Below, in pieces: positions 38,270 through 46,342 of a stretch of DNA of 64,000 nucleotides; the stretch's first letter is position 1, and every line of letters starts with the position of its first letter. The position numbers and the translations under genes are program-made. The DNA lies in the NCBI GenBank assembly GCA_015665415.1, contig JADFAE010000026.1:108088-172087 (forward strand), written 5' to 3'. Below the pieces are notes generated by a model. That model was not told where the DNA came from and did no database searches. It worked only from the letters and a program-made list of their open reading frames with translations. This DNA comes from Roseobacter sp. (GTDB lineage: Bacteria; Pseudomonadota; Alphaproteobacteria; Rhodobacterales; Rhodobacteraceae).

Positions 38270-38920
38270 TTATTGCGGCTGATATCCGGGCAGATATCCC
38301 TGCAGATACACGACCCATTCGGCTGGGAGCTGGATATCATAGAACCCCTGCAGAAGCATGACAACAATCAGGGTCGCCAGCAGAGCGCCGACCAGACTGA
38401 CGAGCCAGAAAGCCAGCCGCGCACGCGCTTTTTGCCCCTGTCGCAGCAGCTGTAGGCGCAGACCACATCCCAAATGCACAAAGAGCGCCGTGACGCCTAC
38501 AAAATAGTAGGGGGTGAAATACCATGTGAAAGGCGCGCCGCTCATCACCGATGCCGGCCAATAAAAATTGGTATTCAAGCCATCGCCCCACCGGGCCAGC
38601 GCCATAGCCGTGAGATGTTGGGCGACAAAGGACAGAACCAGAACACCGGATATCAACTGTACCCGCCCCCAGGGATGGCGCGTGCCGCGTCGCCAGCCCC
38701 GCACCAACAGCACCAACCCGACAATAGACTGCAGGATAAATGAGCTCAGCAACAGCACCTCTATCAGGGGCTGGCGATAGATCAGACGAAAGAAGGATTG
38801 GGTCTGATTGTAGGCCTCAATCCCCCAAAGCCCTGAAAGATGGGTCGCCATGTGCATCAGGATAAACAATGCCAGAAACAGGGCGTTGAGGCGGTGAAAG
38901 CGAAGCAGGGTCTGGTTCAT
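38270..38920 (-). CDS. Cytochrome b-like membrane protein (succinate dehydrogenase/fumarate reductase type)
   Basis: A 216-aa protein with about five membrane helices (near residues 12-30, 52-73, 86-106, 128-150 and 168-192). Histidines placed in or next to helices (H9, H23, H27, H101, H150 region) would allow b-heme ligation, and RFHRLNALFLALFILMHMATHL at the start resembles heme-b membrane anchors. Which electron-transfer partner it serves is not visible. The ATG at 38920 overlaps the stop of the Rrf2 gene by 4 bases; the open frame runs further upstream antisense to nothing meaningful. Co-transcription with an Rrf2 sensor suggests control by redox, iron-sulfur or nitric-oxide status. Confidence 0.7.
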   Translation of the reverse strand: MNQTLLRFHRLNALFLALFILMHMATHLSGLWGIEAYNQTQSFFRLIYRQPLIEVLLLSSFILQSIVGLVLLVRGWRRGTRHPWGRVQLISGVLVLSFVAQHLTAMALARWGDGLNTNFYWPASVMSGAPFTWYFTPYYFVGVTALFVHLGCGLRLQLLRQGQKARARLAFWLVSLVGALLATLIVVMLLQGFYDIQLPAEWVVYLQGYLPGYQPQ

Positions 38921-39420
38921 TTTTTGCCTTCCATGGGCAGGTTGCTCTGAAACCAGGCCAGGGCTTTGGCCATTTGTTCTGGTGGGGTTTCCTGCAGACC
39001 CAGCTGTTGGATATCTGCAAGGCTGGTCTGAGACAGCTCCCGCCGCCAGGCCGCCTCGGCCCGCCACATGGTGCGAGCAATGCCACAGGGTTTGGGATAT
39101 TGCCTCGGTGGCATCCCGGTGGGGCCACAACGACGCAACTCGCTGCAGCGAAAATGGCGCTCTGAGCCGTCGATGGCTTCGACCAGTTGCAGCATGCTGA
39201 TATCCTTGGGTTTATGTGCAAGGGCATAGCCACCCTTGGGGCCGCGCCGGGTTTCGACCAGACCCGCGCGCGACAGCTTTTGCAGCTGTTTGGCCAGATA
39301 GGGCTCAGGCAGGCCAAAGAACTCAGCCAAAAGCCGTCTTGGCAATGCCATGTCCGCTGGCAGGGCCGCCAAAAGAGTGCAGGAGTGTATCGCCCATTCC
39401 AGGCCGTCGGAGTGTTTCAT
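38917..39420 (-). CDS. Rrf2-family transcriptional regulator (candidate Fe-S sensor)
   Basis: A 167-aa regulator with the Rrf2 winged helix: LPRRLLAEFFGLPEPYLAKQLQKLSRAGLVETRRGPKGGYALA (about residues 27-70). Three cysteines follow in the sensor loop (FRCSELRRCGPTGM...PKPCGIA), the arrangement used by IscR/NsrR/RsrR-type proteins to hold a [2Fe-2S] or [4Fe-4S] cluster. The ATG at 39420 is preferred over a TTG four codons upstream. A 27-base dyad sits directly before this ATG, so it is probably autoregulated, and the cytochrome-b-like gene is its coupled target. Confidence 0.9.
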   Translation of the reverse strand: MKHSDGLEWAIHSCTLLAALPADMALPRRLLAEFFGLPEPYLAKQLQKLSRAGLVETRRGPKGGYALAHKPKDISMLQLVEAIDGSERHFRCSELRRCGPTGMPPRQYPKPCGIARTMWRAEAAWRRELSQTSLADIQQLGLQETPPEQMAKALAWFQSNLPMEGKK

Positions 39421-39447
39421 AATTATGGACAATAGTTATCCATAATT
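39421..39447. promoter_or_regulatory. Perfect-arm dyad, candidate Rrf2 operator
   Basis: Arms AATTATGGA (39421-39429) and TCCATAATT (39439-39447) are exact inverted repeats around a 9-base centre. The site touches the ATG of the Rrf2 gene, so binding there would block translation start or transcription of the Rrf2/cytochrome-b pair; it also lies 118 bases upstream of the divergent nitrilase-family gene. Confidence 0.75.
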
Positions 39448-39564
39448 GATTCGCCCAGTGATTTTCCATTCTATTTGAAACGCCCCGGCTTGAGGAAAGG
39501 CATCGCGTTGCCAAGCCCTATCGAGAATGACTAGGCTGCGCTTGAAACCTGAGGAGCATGCCCA

Positions 39565-40443
39565 ATGAAGATTGCCACCGCCGCCTACCCTTTGGATTGG
39601 CTCGACAGTTGGGCTCAGTTCGAGGACAAGCTCGCCTCCTGGGTCGGTGATGCCGCGGGTCAAGGCGCCGACCTGCTGGTGTTTCCGGAATATGCCGCGA
39701 TGGAGCTGTCCACTCTGGATGGGGCTGAGGTTGCCGGAGATCTGCAAAAGTCGATCTCTGCGGTGTCAGAGCGGATGGAAGAGGTCGCAAGCCTGCACCA
39801 AAAGCTCGCTGCTGAATATAAGGTCCATATCCTGGGCGCCTCTGCGCCTGTCCACGCCGACTATGCCCTGCCGGTCAATCGCGCAGAGTTCTACTGCCCC
39901 TGCGGCGCGCGGGATCATCAGGACAAACAGATCATGACCATGTTCGAGCGTGACCCCTGGCGAATAGGCGCAGGTGGGCCGCTCAAGCTGTTTGACACAG
40001 CATTGGGCAAGATCGGGGTGCTGATTTGTTATGACAGTGAGTTTCCGCTGTTAGGCCGCGCCTTGCAGGAGGCCGATGTGATTTTGATGCCGTCCTGCAC
40101 CGAGGCCCTGGCCGGTTATTGGCGCGTACGCATCGGTGCCATGTCGCGGGCGCTGGAAACCCAATGCGTCACCGCGCAGGCCTCAATCGTGGGAACTGCT
40201 CCCTGGTCGACCTCGGTTGAGGAAAATACCGGCATGGGGGGCATCTTTGGCCCGCCCGATACCGGCTTCCCAGCAACAGGTGTTTTGGCCGAAGGTGTGC
40301 TCAACCAGCCCGGCTGGACCCTGGCCGAGGTCGATCTGGAATCCATCGCCCATGTGCGCGCCAAAGGCGTGGTGCGCAACCGCAGCCACTGGGATGAGCA
40401 GGACCTGAGGGCAAAAACAGATAGAATCCGCCTTAAGCCGTGA
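39565..40443 (+). CDS. Carbon-nitrogen hydrolase (nitrilase superfamily)
   Basis: A 292-aa hydrolase with the catalytic triad visible: Glu in LLVFPEYAAMEL (about residue 42), Lys in HQDKQIMTMFERD (about 122) and Cys in GVLICYDSEFPLLG (about 157). The family cleaves amides, ureides or nitriles with a covalent thioester. GAGGAG lies 9 bases before the ATG. It is divergent from the Rrf2 gene and 84 bases upstream of infA. The substrate is not evident. Confidence 0.9.
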   Translation: MKIATAAYPLDWLDSWAQFEDKLASWVGDAAGQGADLLVFPEYAAMELSTLDGAEVAGDLQKSISAVSERMEEVASLHQKLAAEYKVHILGASAPVHADYALPVNRAEFYCPCGARDHQDKQIMTMFERDPWRIGAGGPLKLFDTALGKIGVLICYDSEFPLLGRALQEADVILMPSCTEALAGYWRVRIGAMSRALETQCVTAQASIVGTAPWSTSVEENTGMGGIFGPPDTGFPATGVLAEGVLNQPGWTLAEVDLESIAHVRAKGVVRNRSHWDEQDLRAKTDRIRLKP

Positions 40444-40527
40444 TTGCGCCCTTGATATATTGGGAAAATGGGCCCATTTAGTGCCAGTTCCCGCAGACTG
40501 GCGGGGTAATCCGAAGATGGAGACAAC

Positions 40528-40746
40528 ATGGCCAAGGAAGATACGCTCGAATTTCCCGGTGTCGTGAAGGAACTCCTGCCCAATGCGACGTTTCGGGTCG
40601 AGCTGGAAAACGGCCATGAGATCATCGCACATACGGCGGGCAAGATGCGCAAGAACCGCATCCGTGTTCTGGCTGGCGACCGGGTACAGGTGGAAATGAC
40701 CCCCTATGACCTGACCAAGGGACGGATCAATTATCGCTTCAAGTGA
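40528..40746 (+). CDS. infA: Translation initiation factor IF-1
   Basis: A 72-aa OB-fold protein, full length, with the conserved start [19 protein letters not shown] and the body [38 protein letters not shown]. It binds the ribosomal A site during initiation. A strong terminator follows 23 bases after the stop, and the downstream maf gene has its own start region. Confidence 0.99.
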   Translation: MAKEDTLEFPGVVKELLPNATFRVELENGHEIIAHTAGKMRKNRIRVLAGDRVQVEMTPYDLTKGRINYRFK

Positions 40747-40769
40747 GCTGATGATTCGTCAATAGAACC

Positions 40770-40797
40770 AAAGCCCGGCCCTCGTGCCGGGCTTTTG
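40770..40797 (+). terminator. Rho-independent terminator after infA
   Basis: Stem AAAGCCCGGC (40770-40779) and GCCGGGCTTT (40786-40795) with a CCTCGT loop, ending in TTTT. A clear intrinsic terminator. Confidence 0.92.
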
Positions 40798-40919
40798 TAT
40801 GTGCGGTCTCTGGCCGCGGCCTCCGGTGGACGTATTTTTGGAAAGATGAAGCCCGGGGCTGCTCTTTCTAAAGGGGGAGTTCCGCTTTAAAACGGGGGCA
40901 AATGGAAAGGGCCAGAACG

Positions 40920-41501
40920 ATGGCATTTATTCTGGGATCGGGCAGCCCGCGGCGGCTGGAGCTTTTGGCTCAATTGGGCATTGTCCCCGATGACATCCGC
41001 CCGCCGGATATCGATGAGACCCCTCTGAAGCGGGAGCTGCCACGGGCCTATTGCGCCAGGGTGACCCGTGAGAAACTTGCCGCTGTTCACGCGGAGACTG
41101 ACGATGTGGTGCTCTGCGCAGATACCACCGTTGCTCTGGGGCGGCGGATTCTGGGCAAACCCCGCGATTCGGGAGAGGCTGCCGAATTTCTGCTTGCGCT
41201 TGCGGGGCGACGCCATCAGGTGATCACCGCAGTGGCGGTGCGCCATGCCGACAAGATCTGGGAGCGTGCCGTAGTGAGTCAGGTCAAGATGAAACGCCTG
41301 TCGGACGAAGAGCTCAATGCCTATCTTGCCAGCAATGATTGGCAAGGCAAGGCCGGTGCCTATGCCATCCAGGGGCCTGCCGGAGCGTTCATTCCCTGGA
41401 TCAGCGGGTCGTTTACCGGCATTGTTGGCCTCCCTCTTTCCGAGACTGCAAACCTGCTGCAGGCCGCTGGCTGTCAGCTCTACAAGGAGGCTGCCGCATG
41501 A
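40920..41501 (+). CDS. maf: Maf family nucleotide pyrophosphatase
   Basis: A 193-aa Maf/YceF/YhdE-type protein, which hydrolyses non-canonical or methylated NTPs. Characteristic segments are [14 protein letters not shown] (residues 3-16), [20 protein letters not shown] (about 68-87) and [24 protein letters not shown]. An in-frame ATG 18 bases earlier (40902, behind a G-rich run) is also possible. Its stop overlaps the RNase gene start by 4 bases. It is part of the infA-maf-RNase-yacG order. Confidence 0.95.
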   Translation: MAFILGSGSPRRLELLAQLGIVPDDIRPPDIDETPLKRELPRAYCARVTREKLAAVHAETDDVVLCADTTVALGRRILGKPRDSGEAAEFLLALAGRRHQVITAVAVRHADKIWERAVVSQVKMKRLSDEELNAYLASNDWQGKAGAYAIQGPAGAFIPWISGSFTGIVGLPLSETANLLQAAGCQLYKEAAA

Positions 41502-42520
41502 AGGGCCGCTCGATCATTCTGGACCATTTCGAAGGTCGCGAAGCTGCCGCACTGATGGTGGATGGCAAGCTTGAGGATTTCTTTATTGATGGCGATGCAC
41601 CGGTGCCCGGCACGATCTATCGCGCCCGCGCCGACCGCCCCGTCAAAGGCCAGGGCGGCATGTTCCTGTCGACCCCCGATGGGCCAGCCTTCCTGAAGCA
41701 GGTCAAAGGGCTGGCACCAGGGCAGATGCTCTTGGTGCAGGTCACCGGCTATGCCGAGCCCGGCAAGGCGATTCCGGTGACCCAGAAGCTCCTGTTCAAA
41801 AGCCGCTATGCCATCGCCACCCCAGGTGCGCCGGGGCTCAATCTGTCCCGCACAATCCGCGATGAAGAAGAGCGTGATCGCCTGATGGAAGTGGCTCATG
41901 ACGTGCTTGAGGGCGGCAATCATGGGATGATCCTGCGCTCGGCTTGTGCCGGTGCCGATGCGGATGAGGTAGCGGAAGATATTGCTGCGATGTCTGATCT
42001 TGCCGCCCAGGTCCTTGGTGACGCCGAAGGAGAGATGGAGCTATTGATTGAAGGCGACGGCCCGCATCTACGCGCTTGGCGCGAATGGTCGGAGCCTGCA
42101 GAGATTTGTCGCGATGCTGGCGATTTTGAACATCACGGCGTGCTGGACGCCTTGGATGTCACCCTGACAATTCGCGAGCCCCTGCCGGGCGGTGGTTTTC
42201 TCTACATCGAGCCGACGCGGGCCCTGGTGGCCGTTGATGTCAACACCGGCAGCGACACCTCGCTGGCGGCGGGCACAAAGGCCAATATCGCCTGTGCGCG
42301 GCTGTTGCCGAGGGCGTTGCGACTGCGGGGCCTTGCCGGACAGGTGGTGCTTGATCTGGCACCAATGCCCAAAAAGGACCGCAGCTCCTTCGAGGGCGCC
42401 TTGCGCTCTGCTCTGCGCGCGGACAGCGAAGAAACGGTGATGCTGGGCTGGACCAACCTTGGCCACTTTGAGCTGCAGCGCAAGCGTGGGCGAGCTGCCT
42501 TGGCTGAGGTGCTGTCATGA
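41498..42520 (+). CDS. Ribonuclease E/G family protein (short)
   Basis: A 340-aa member of the RNase E/G family, a 5'-end-sensing endoribonuclease group. The two catalytic Asp positions are in [16 protein letters not shown] (about 243-258) and [10 protein letters not shown] (about 283-292). It lacks the Zn-link CPxCxG segment and any C-terminal scaffold, and its N-terminal S1 region is short, so it is smaller than E. coli RNase G. The start at 41498 forms ATGA with the maf stop; its own stop overlaps yacG by 4 bases. Confidence 0.92.
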   Translation: MKGRSIILDHFEGREAAALMVDGKLEDFFIDGDAPVPGTIYRARADRPVKGQGGMFLSTPDGPAFLKQVKGLAPGQMLLVQVTGYAEPGKAIPVTQKLLFKSRYAIATPGAPGLNLSRTIRDEEERDRLMEVAHDVLEGGNHGMILRSACAGADADEVAEDIAAMSDLAAQVLGDAEGEMELLIEGDGPHLRAWREWSEPAEICRDAGDFEHHGVLDALDVTLTIREPLPGGGFLYIEPTRALVAVDVNTGSDTSLAAGTKANIACARLLPRALRLRGLAGQVVLDLAPMPKKDRSSFEGALRSALRADSEETVMLGWTNLGHFELQRKRGRAALAEVLS

Positions 42521-42705
42521 GTTGCCCGATCTGCGGGGAGGCGGTTGTTCAAAAGCACCGCCCATTCTGCTCAGGTCGTTGTGCGGACCGGGATTTGGCC
42601 AAGTGGTTGAACGGCAGCTACGCCATCGCCAGCAATGACCCGGAAGATATTGAAAACGCATTGGAAGAGGCGGAACGGGCGAAGCGAGCACCGCCCATTC
42701 AGTGA
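42517..42705 (+). CDS. yacG: DNA gyrase inhibitor / zinc-binding protein YacG
   Basis: A 62-aa protein with the full zinc site CPICG...HRPFCSGRCADRDLAKWLNG (C-x2-C and C-x3-C). In E. coli the homologue binds GyrB and inhibits gyrase. Full family length. It is the last gene of the coupled maf-RNase-yacG unit, 96 bases before tRNA-Phe. Confidence 0.96.
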   Translation: MSCPICGEAVVQKHRPFCSGRCADRDLAKWLNGSYAIASNDPEDIENALEEAERAKRAPPIQ

Positions 42706-42801
42706 CATTCGGACATTGGTGTTTTTCTTTGAAAAAGCCTCTGGACACCACAGCGTGGACGTCATAGAACGCCCCCACCCAAGGCGAACAGCCTTTCCCG
42801 T

Positions 42802-42876
42802 GCCCGGGTAGCTCAGGGGTAGAGCAGTGGATTGAAAATCCTCGTGTCGGTGGTTCGATTCCGCCCCCGGGCACCA
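42802..42876 (+). tRNA. tRNA-Phe (GAA anticodon), integration target
   Basis: A complete 75-base cloverleaf with encoded CCA: acceptor GCCCGGG/CCCGGGC, D-arm GCTC...GAGC, anticodon loop TTGAAAA (GAA) and T-loop TTCGATT. Its last 45 bases are part of the 48-bp repeat found again at 63849-63896, so the island entered here and kept the tRNA gene intact. Confidence 0.98.
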
Positions 42877-42879
42877 TTT
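42832..42879 (+). repeat. attL: left copy of the 48-bp island end repeat
   Basis: Bases 42832-42879 (from the anticodon loop of tRNA-Phe through CCA plus TTT) are identical to 63849-63896. The copy lies inside the functional tRNA gene. Confidence 0.93.
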
Positions 42880-42907
42880 AGCTCTCTGATATAATTGAGT
42901 TTACCGC

Positions 42908-44023
42908 TCATATGCCATCCTCGCCTTGGTCAGGTTTGACGCTTTTCGGCGAAGGTTTGACAATCTTCGCGCGCCTTTCGTTTTCTTTTTCCAGTGTCGC
43001 CATGGTTTCACGGTTCTTTTCGGCAAGGTTTGCCGAACGGGAATAGTGCCGTGCCATGGATGGGGTCTTTTGCCCGAGAAGGTCGGCGATGCGGCGTTCA
43101 TCGAGGCCAGCTTCACGAAGTGTCGTGGCTACGGTGTGCCGCAGCCCTTTGAGCGTCAGGCCCGGCGCGATCAATCCTTCCTCCTCAAGCTTGATCTTGA
43201 AACGGTGCCAAACCGTTGAAAAGCCATTGTAAGTCCACGCTTCACCTCGTGAATTCGCAAGAACCGTTTCGGCCTCATGCTCTGGAAACGAGTTTAACGC
43301 TGCCTGCAAAGTGGGGCTGATTGGAATTGCGACCTCTTCGCCGGTCTTACCGCGCACGCCCCAGATCGTATCTTCGTCAATCTGATCTTTGCGCAATTTG
43401 AGCGCGTCTGTTGGGTCAAGACCAGTGTTCATCATCAGAGCAAGGGCCACACGCACATGCGGCTTTGCCCGGGGTAGAACGTAATCTCGTTCCTCAATGC
43501 TCCATGGCCTATTCGCATAACCGTGATCACGCGGGCGGCGCTTGGGTATCACGTCTTTGGCGTAGTTGGCGGCTATCAAGCCCTTGGGGATGGCGTAACG
43601 AAAAACTTCACTCAACAGCGTGCGCACCATGTTTGCCCGCCGCCAGCCAATTTTCTTTGCGGCCTTGTCATGGATGCCTGAAACGAGTGGGGTGTCGATC
43701 ACATGGATGGGCGTGCCTTTGATCGGCTCAAGGAAGTCAGCGCATTTGCGGTAGTCGCGACGAGTGGCATCAGCGAGGTTTTGAAAGTGTTCGGTTTCGA
43801 AATACGTCTGAACGAGTGCGCCAAGGGTGCCAGCTTTCGGTGCCTGCGCCTTTTGGGCCTCTGCAATGGCCCGGATCGTTTCGCACTCTGCGAAGAACTC
43901 CGCAGAACCGATTGGGGACTTCTCAATGTCAATCTTGTGGCCCGTGGCGCGGTGGTAACAACGCGTTTTTCCATGCCGGTCCTTGAAAATCTTGAACCCT
44001 TTGACGCGCACTTGGGTCATCAA
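42908..44023 (-). CDS. Tyrosine-type site-specific integrase
   Basis: A 371-aa recombinase. An N-terminal arm/core-binding part (about residues 1-170) precedes a catalytic domain with GVRGKTGEEVAIPI (Lys strand), LTLKGLRHTVATTLREAGLDERRIADLLGQ (Arg of box II) and PSMARHYSRSANL (nucleophilic Tyr at about residue 333). In this protein the usual first catalytic Arg position reads TGLDPTDAL and the box-II His reads Lys, a pattern seen in a divergent integrase subgroup. It ends 29 bases from attL and overlaps the AlpA-like gene by 4 bases, so it is the element's own integrase. Two AGGTTTGAC repeats lie in its last codons. Confidence 0.95.
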   Translation of the reverse strand: MMTQVRVKGFKIFKDRHGKTRCYHRATGHKIDIEKSPIGSAEFFAECETIRAIAEAQKAQAPKAGTLGALVQTYFETEHFQNLADATRRDYRKCADFLEPIKGTPIHVIDTPLVSGIHDKAAKKIGWRRANMVRTLLSEVFRYAIPKGLIAANYAKDVIPKRRPRDHGYANRPWSIEERDYVLPRAKPHVRVALALMMNTGLDPTDALKLRKDQIDEDTIWGVRGKTGEEVAIPISPTLQAALNSFPEHEAETVLANSRGEAWTYNGFSTVWHRFKIKLEEEGLIAPGLTLKGLRHTVATTLREAGLDERRIADLLGQKTPSMARHYSRSANLAEKNRETMATLEKENERRAKIVKPSPKSVKPDQGEDGI

Positions 44024-44256
44024 AGTCGACCCAGGATGTCATCTCGCGTTTCAGTCATCGCCCCTGATTTCACACCGTCGATCCATAGGTCGATATCTTT
44101 GCGATCCCAAAGCAGCGTGCCCTCCTTCAATTCAACCGGGCGCACTGGGCAAGCCGCCTTGAAGTGCTTCACTGGCAAGCCAGAATAGCTTGCGGCCTCG
44201 GATTGCTTCATCATGCGCTTGTCGATCACACTGATATTGAGATTGGTCGTAGCCAT
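44020..44256 (-). CDS. Excisionase/AlpA-like DNA-binding protein
   Basis: A 78-aa protein with a small winged-helix-type fold: MKQSEAASYSGLPVKHFKAACPVRPVEL...WDRKDIDLWIDG, the arrangement of AlpA/Xis-type proteins (helix-turn-helix then a wing and W-x-x-x-D-x-D-x-W). It overlaps the integrase gene (ATGA), so the two are made together. Likely role: directionality factor for excision. Confidence 0.8.
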   Translation of the reverse strand: MATTNLNISVIDKRMMKQSEAASYSGLPVKHFKAACPVRPVELKEGTLLWDRKDIDLWIDGVKSGAMTETRDDILGRL

Positions 44257-44271
44257 TGCTTTTGTCCCCCG

Positions 44272-44484
44272 TCAGTTTGCAGCCGTTCTCTCGCTTTCAC
44301 AGCTTTTGACTTTGGTCGCGTTCCTCTGGAACCGTTCCCAACCGCTCATCGTCAGTCGCTTGGTCTTCGACGATATTTCTATGAACTCCAAACGCCCATC
44401 GTTCATGAGCGCGCGAATTTGCGCAGGGCTAAGACCAACGATCTCGCTGAGTTGCTTCGGTGAAAGCAGCCGTTCTTGTTCCAA
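44272..44484 (-). CDS. Second small HTH (excisionase-family) protein
   Basis: A 70-aa protein with LLSPKQLSEIVGLSPAQIRALMNDGRLEFIEISSKTKRLTMSGWERF, the pattern of excisionase-type HTH_17 proteins. It lies 15 bases upstream of the AlpA-like gene on the same strand, forming a three-gene integration/excision operon, and is divergent from the XRE gene. Confidence 0.78.
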   Translation of the reverse strand: MEQERLLSPKQLSEIVGLSPAQIRALMNDGRLEFIEISSKTKRLTMSGWERFQRNATKVKSCESERTAAN

Positions 44485-44570
44485 AATGGTCTCCTTTACT
44501 GATGGTTGTCTGGAATCGCTTGTTTTGAGTCATCCTGCATGGTCAGATAACAAAATAGACCTAAGTTTGT

Positions 44571-44597
44571 CATTTTTTGCATATTTGCTAAAAAATG
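44571..44597. promoter_or_regulatory. Dyad between excisionase operon and XRE gene, candidate repressor operator
   Basis: CATTTTTTGCA (44571-44581) and TGCTAAAAAATG (44586-44597) are inverted repeats with a single-base bulge. They lie in the 138-base gap between the divergent integrase operon and the XRE gene, where a phage-type repressor would act on both. Confidence 0.55.
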
Positions 44598-44622
44598 CAC
44601 ATCCGTCAACTGGGAACCACAC

Positions 44623-45045
44623 GTGGCGCAAAAAACGTCTGATATGTTCATTGGCATCGGGGCCAGGCTTGCGATTACGCGCAATGAAACTGGCTTGTCT
44701 CAGACAGACATGGCCAAGGAAATTGGTGTCTCGCTGCGGGCTTACCACAGCTATGAAAAAGGTGAGCGCGGCTTGCCGATTGAGGCGTTGGTGTTGCTCG
44801 AAGAAAAATTCAGTGTCGATGTAAACTGGATTCTTCTCGGAACGAAGGCCGCGCGTGTTGAGCACGACATCGACGCACTTGAAGAGTTCGAAACCTCGCT
44901 TGATCGGTTCCTGGTCGAACAAGGCATCAGAATCAAAAGCGAAAAGCGCGGGGCCATTGTCGGGCGCTGGTATCGGTCGCTAACCGATGGAAAAGAGGTC
45001 CCAATCGAAGACGTTCATACGTGGATCGAATTGCTGAAGGAGTAG
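44623..45045 (+). CDS. XRE-family (Cro/CI-type) transcriptional regulator
   Basis: A 140-aa protein with an N-terminal HTH: IGARLAITRNETGLSQTDMAKEIGVSLRAYHSYEKGERGLPIEALVLLEEKFSVDVNWIL (about residues 11-72), followed by a C-terminal segment that may dimerise. The start is taken as GTG at 44623; an ATG seven codons later is also possible. Being divergent from the integrase operon with a dyad between them, it is the likely switch for element excision. Confidence 0.88.
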   Translation: MAQKTSDMFIGIGARLAITRNETGLSQTDMAKEIGVSLRAYHSYEKGERGLPIEALVLLEEKFSVDVNWILLGTKAARVEHDIDALEEFETSLDRFLVEQGIRIKSEKRGAIVGRWYRSLTDGKEVPIEDVHTWIELLKE

Positions 45046-45048
45046 ACT

Positions 45049-45369
45049 ATGAGGATCTCTAACATTCCGCACATGCAGCGGCAAAAACTGGCCATTCTGG
45101 AGCGGGTGCGGCATGATGTTGGCCGCTTCACCAATCCTGTTTTCAATGCCTTTTTGATCGCTGCGGCAGTCTATCTACCCTGCTATGCTAAGCTCATGCT
45201 TTTCTCAACATCTGGCACGCTCGACCCGCTGAATCTGCTCCTCGCATTGTCCTCAATTGCCATTGTTCTGATTACGCCCGCTTTTGCGCTGGCTGCTGCT
45301 GTTGAGGTCTATTTCGCCCGTCGAATAGCCAATGCTTCTGGGGCCTCCGAGACGATCGAATTTGCATAA
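45049..45369 (+). CDS. Small membrane protein, unknown function
   Basis: A 106-aa protein with two predicted membrane helices (NAFLIAAAVYLPCYAKLMLF at about 33-52, and LLLALSSIAIVLITPAFALAAAVEVYF at about 63-89). It follows the XRE gene by 3 bases on the same strand, so the two share a transcript. No family is recognised. Confidence 0.6.
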   Translation: MRISNIPHMQRQKLAILERVRHDVGRFTNPVFNAFLIAAAVYLPCYAKLMLFSTSGTLDPLNLLLALSSIAIVLITPAFALAAAVEVYFARRIANASGASETIEFA

Positions 45370-45658
45370 GACCTGCACTTGATACTTACAAACAATTAGA
45401 GCGTCGGATGCAGTTGGCGATTTCATCAGGATTTTGCCGCAAAACAGACAAACCGGACCTTCGTGAAGAATGCAGCGAAGGTGTCGAAAGAGCCCATTTT
45501 AACCGATGCTGCGCAGTGCTGGAACTGGTGAACAGCACCAAAAGCAGACTAAAAGTCACTATTAAACTGCGGTGTATTTGGGCCGTTATTGAAGAGACGC
45601 ATGCAGTCGTTGAAACCCAGTCGAATTGCGAGCCGGCAACCCCCAAGCAAGCATACGC
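45370..45658. other. Non-coding gap
   Basis: No convincing gene is seen in these 289 bases. A stretch at 45453-45513 shares degenerate words (GCAGCGAAGGTGTCGAAAG, CGATGCTGCGCAG) with gaps near 52660-52720 and 60331-60395. Confidence 0.5.
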
Positions 45659-46342
45659 TCACAAGGACAAAACCGCGTTCAAGTCTTTCCTCGTTGTCAT
45701 GTTTCCGCTCCCGGTCATTGTGACCCGTCCTGAGTCCAATCCCAGGAACCAGTCGGCAACGTCGGACAGCAAATTCAGGTTTTGCTCACACAACAGGACA
45801 CCGGCACCTTCGGCCACCCGTTCCCTGAGGCAATCAGCCATGTGGTTGATGTTTTCTGGCTGAACACCTTCCGTGGGTTCATCCAGAATGATCAGCTTCG
45901 TGTCTTCGATCATAGTTCGGACGAAGGAGAGTATCTTTCTTTCTCCGCCCGACATGGTTCCGGCAGGTTGCTTCAACCGTTCCGCCAATCTGGGGAAAAG
46001 GTCAAAATAGCGATCTGGTGGTTTTCCGCTACTCCCGAGGCTCAGGTTCTCTTGCACGGTGAGATCATCGAAAACCATTGCCGTTTGAGGCATGTAACCA
46101 ACCCCCATGTGCCTTCGGGCATGGGCGGGTTGGTTGCCCATGGGCTGACCATCAAATCGGATATCTCCCTGGCTGGCTTTGATCTCACCTTGAACAAGAC
46201 GGGCAAGTGTTGTTTTGCCAACGCCGTTGCGTCCAAGGACGCCAAGAAGACTGCCAGCTTCGATCTCGACGGATATTTCGAACAACACATTGGTGTCCTG
46301 ATACCCGCCGGTCAGCCCTTCGATTTCCAAGAGAGCGGTCAT
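45659..46342 (-). CDS. Branched-chain/urea-type ABC transporter ATPase (LivF/UrtE-like)
   Basis: A 227-aa ATPase with Walker A GVLGRNGVGKTTLARLV, the MPQTAMVFDDLTVQENL Q-loop region, signature TMSGGERKILSFVR and Walker B LIILDEPTEGVQPENI. The 'MP...D.TV.ENL' and 'EGVQP' text is typical of LivF/UrtE. It is the last gene of the amidase/transporter operon and overlaps the LivM-LivG fusion gene by 4 bases. Confidence 0.92.
   Translation of the reverse strand: MTALLEIEGLTGGYQDTNVLFEISVEIEAGSLLGVLGRNGVGKTTLARLVQGEIKASQGDIRFDGQPMGNQPAHARRHMGVGYMPQTAMVFDDLTVQENLSLGSSGKPPDRYFDLFPRLAERLKQPAGTMSGGERKILSFVRTMIEDTKLIILDEPTEGVQPENINHMADCLRERVAEGAGVLLCEQNLNLLSDVADWFLGLDSGRVTMTGSGNMTTRKDLNAVLSL

Noticed and set aside
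45386..45646. An 86-codon minus-strand frame
   Set aside because: No ribosome site or family; lies in a gap with degenerate repeat words.
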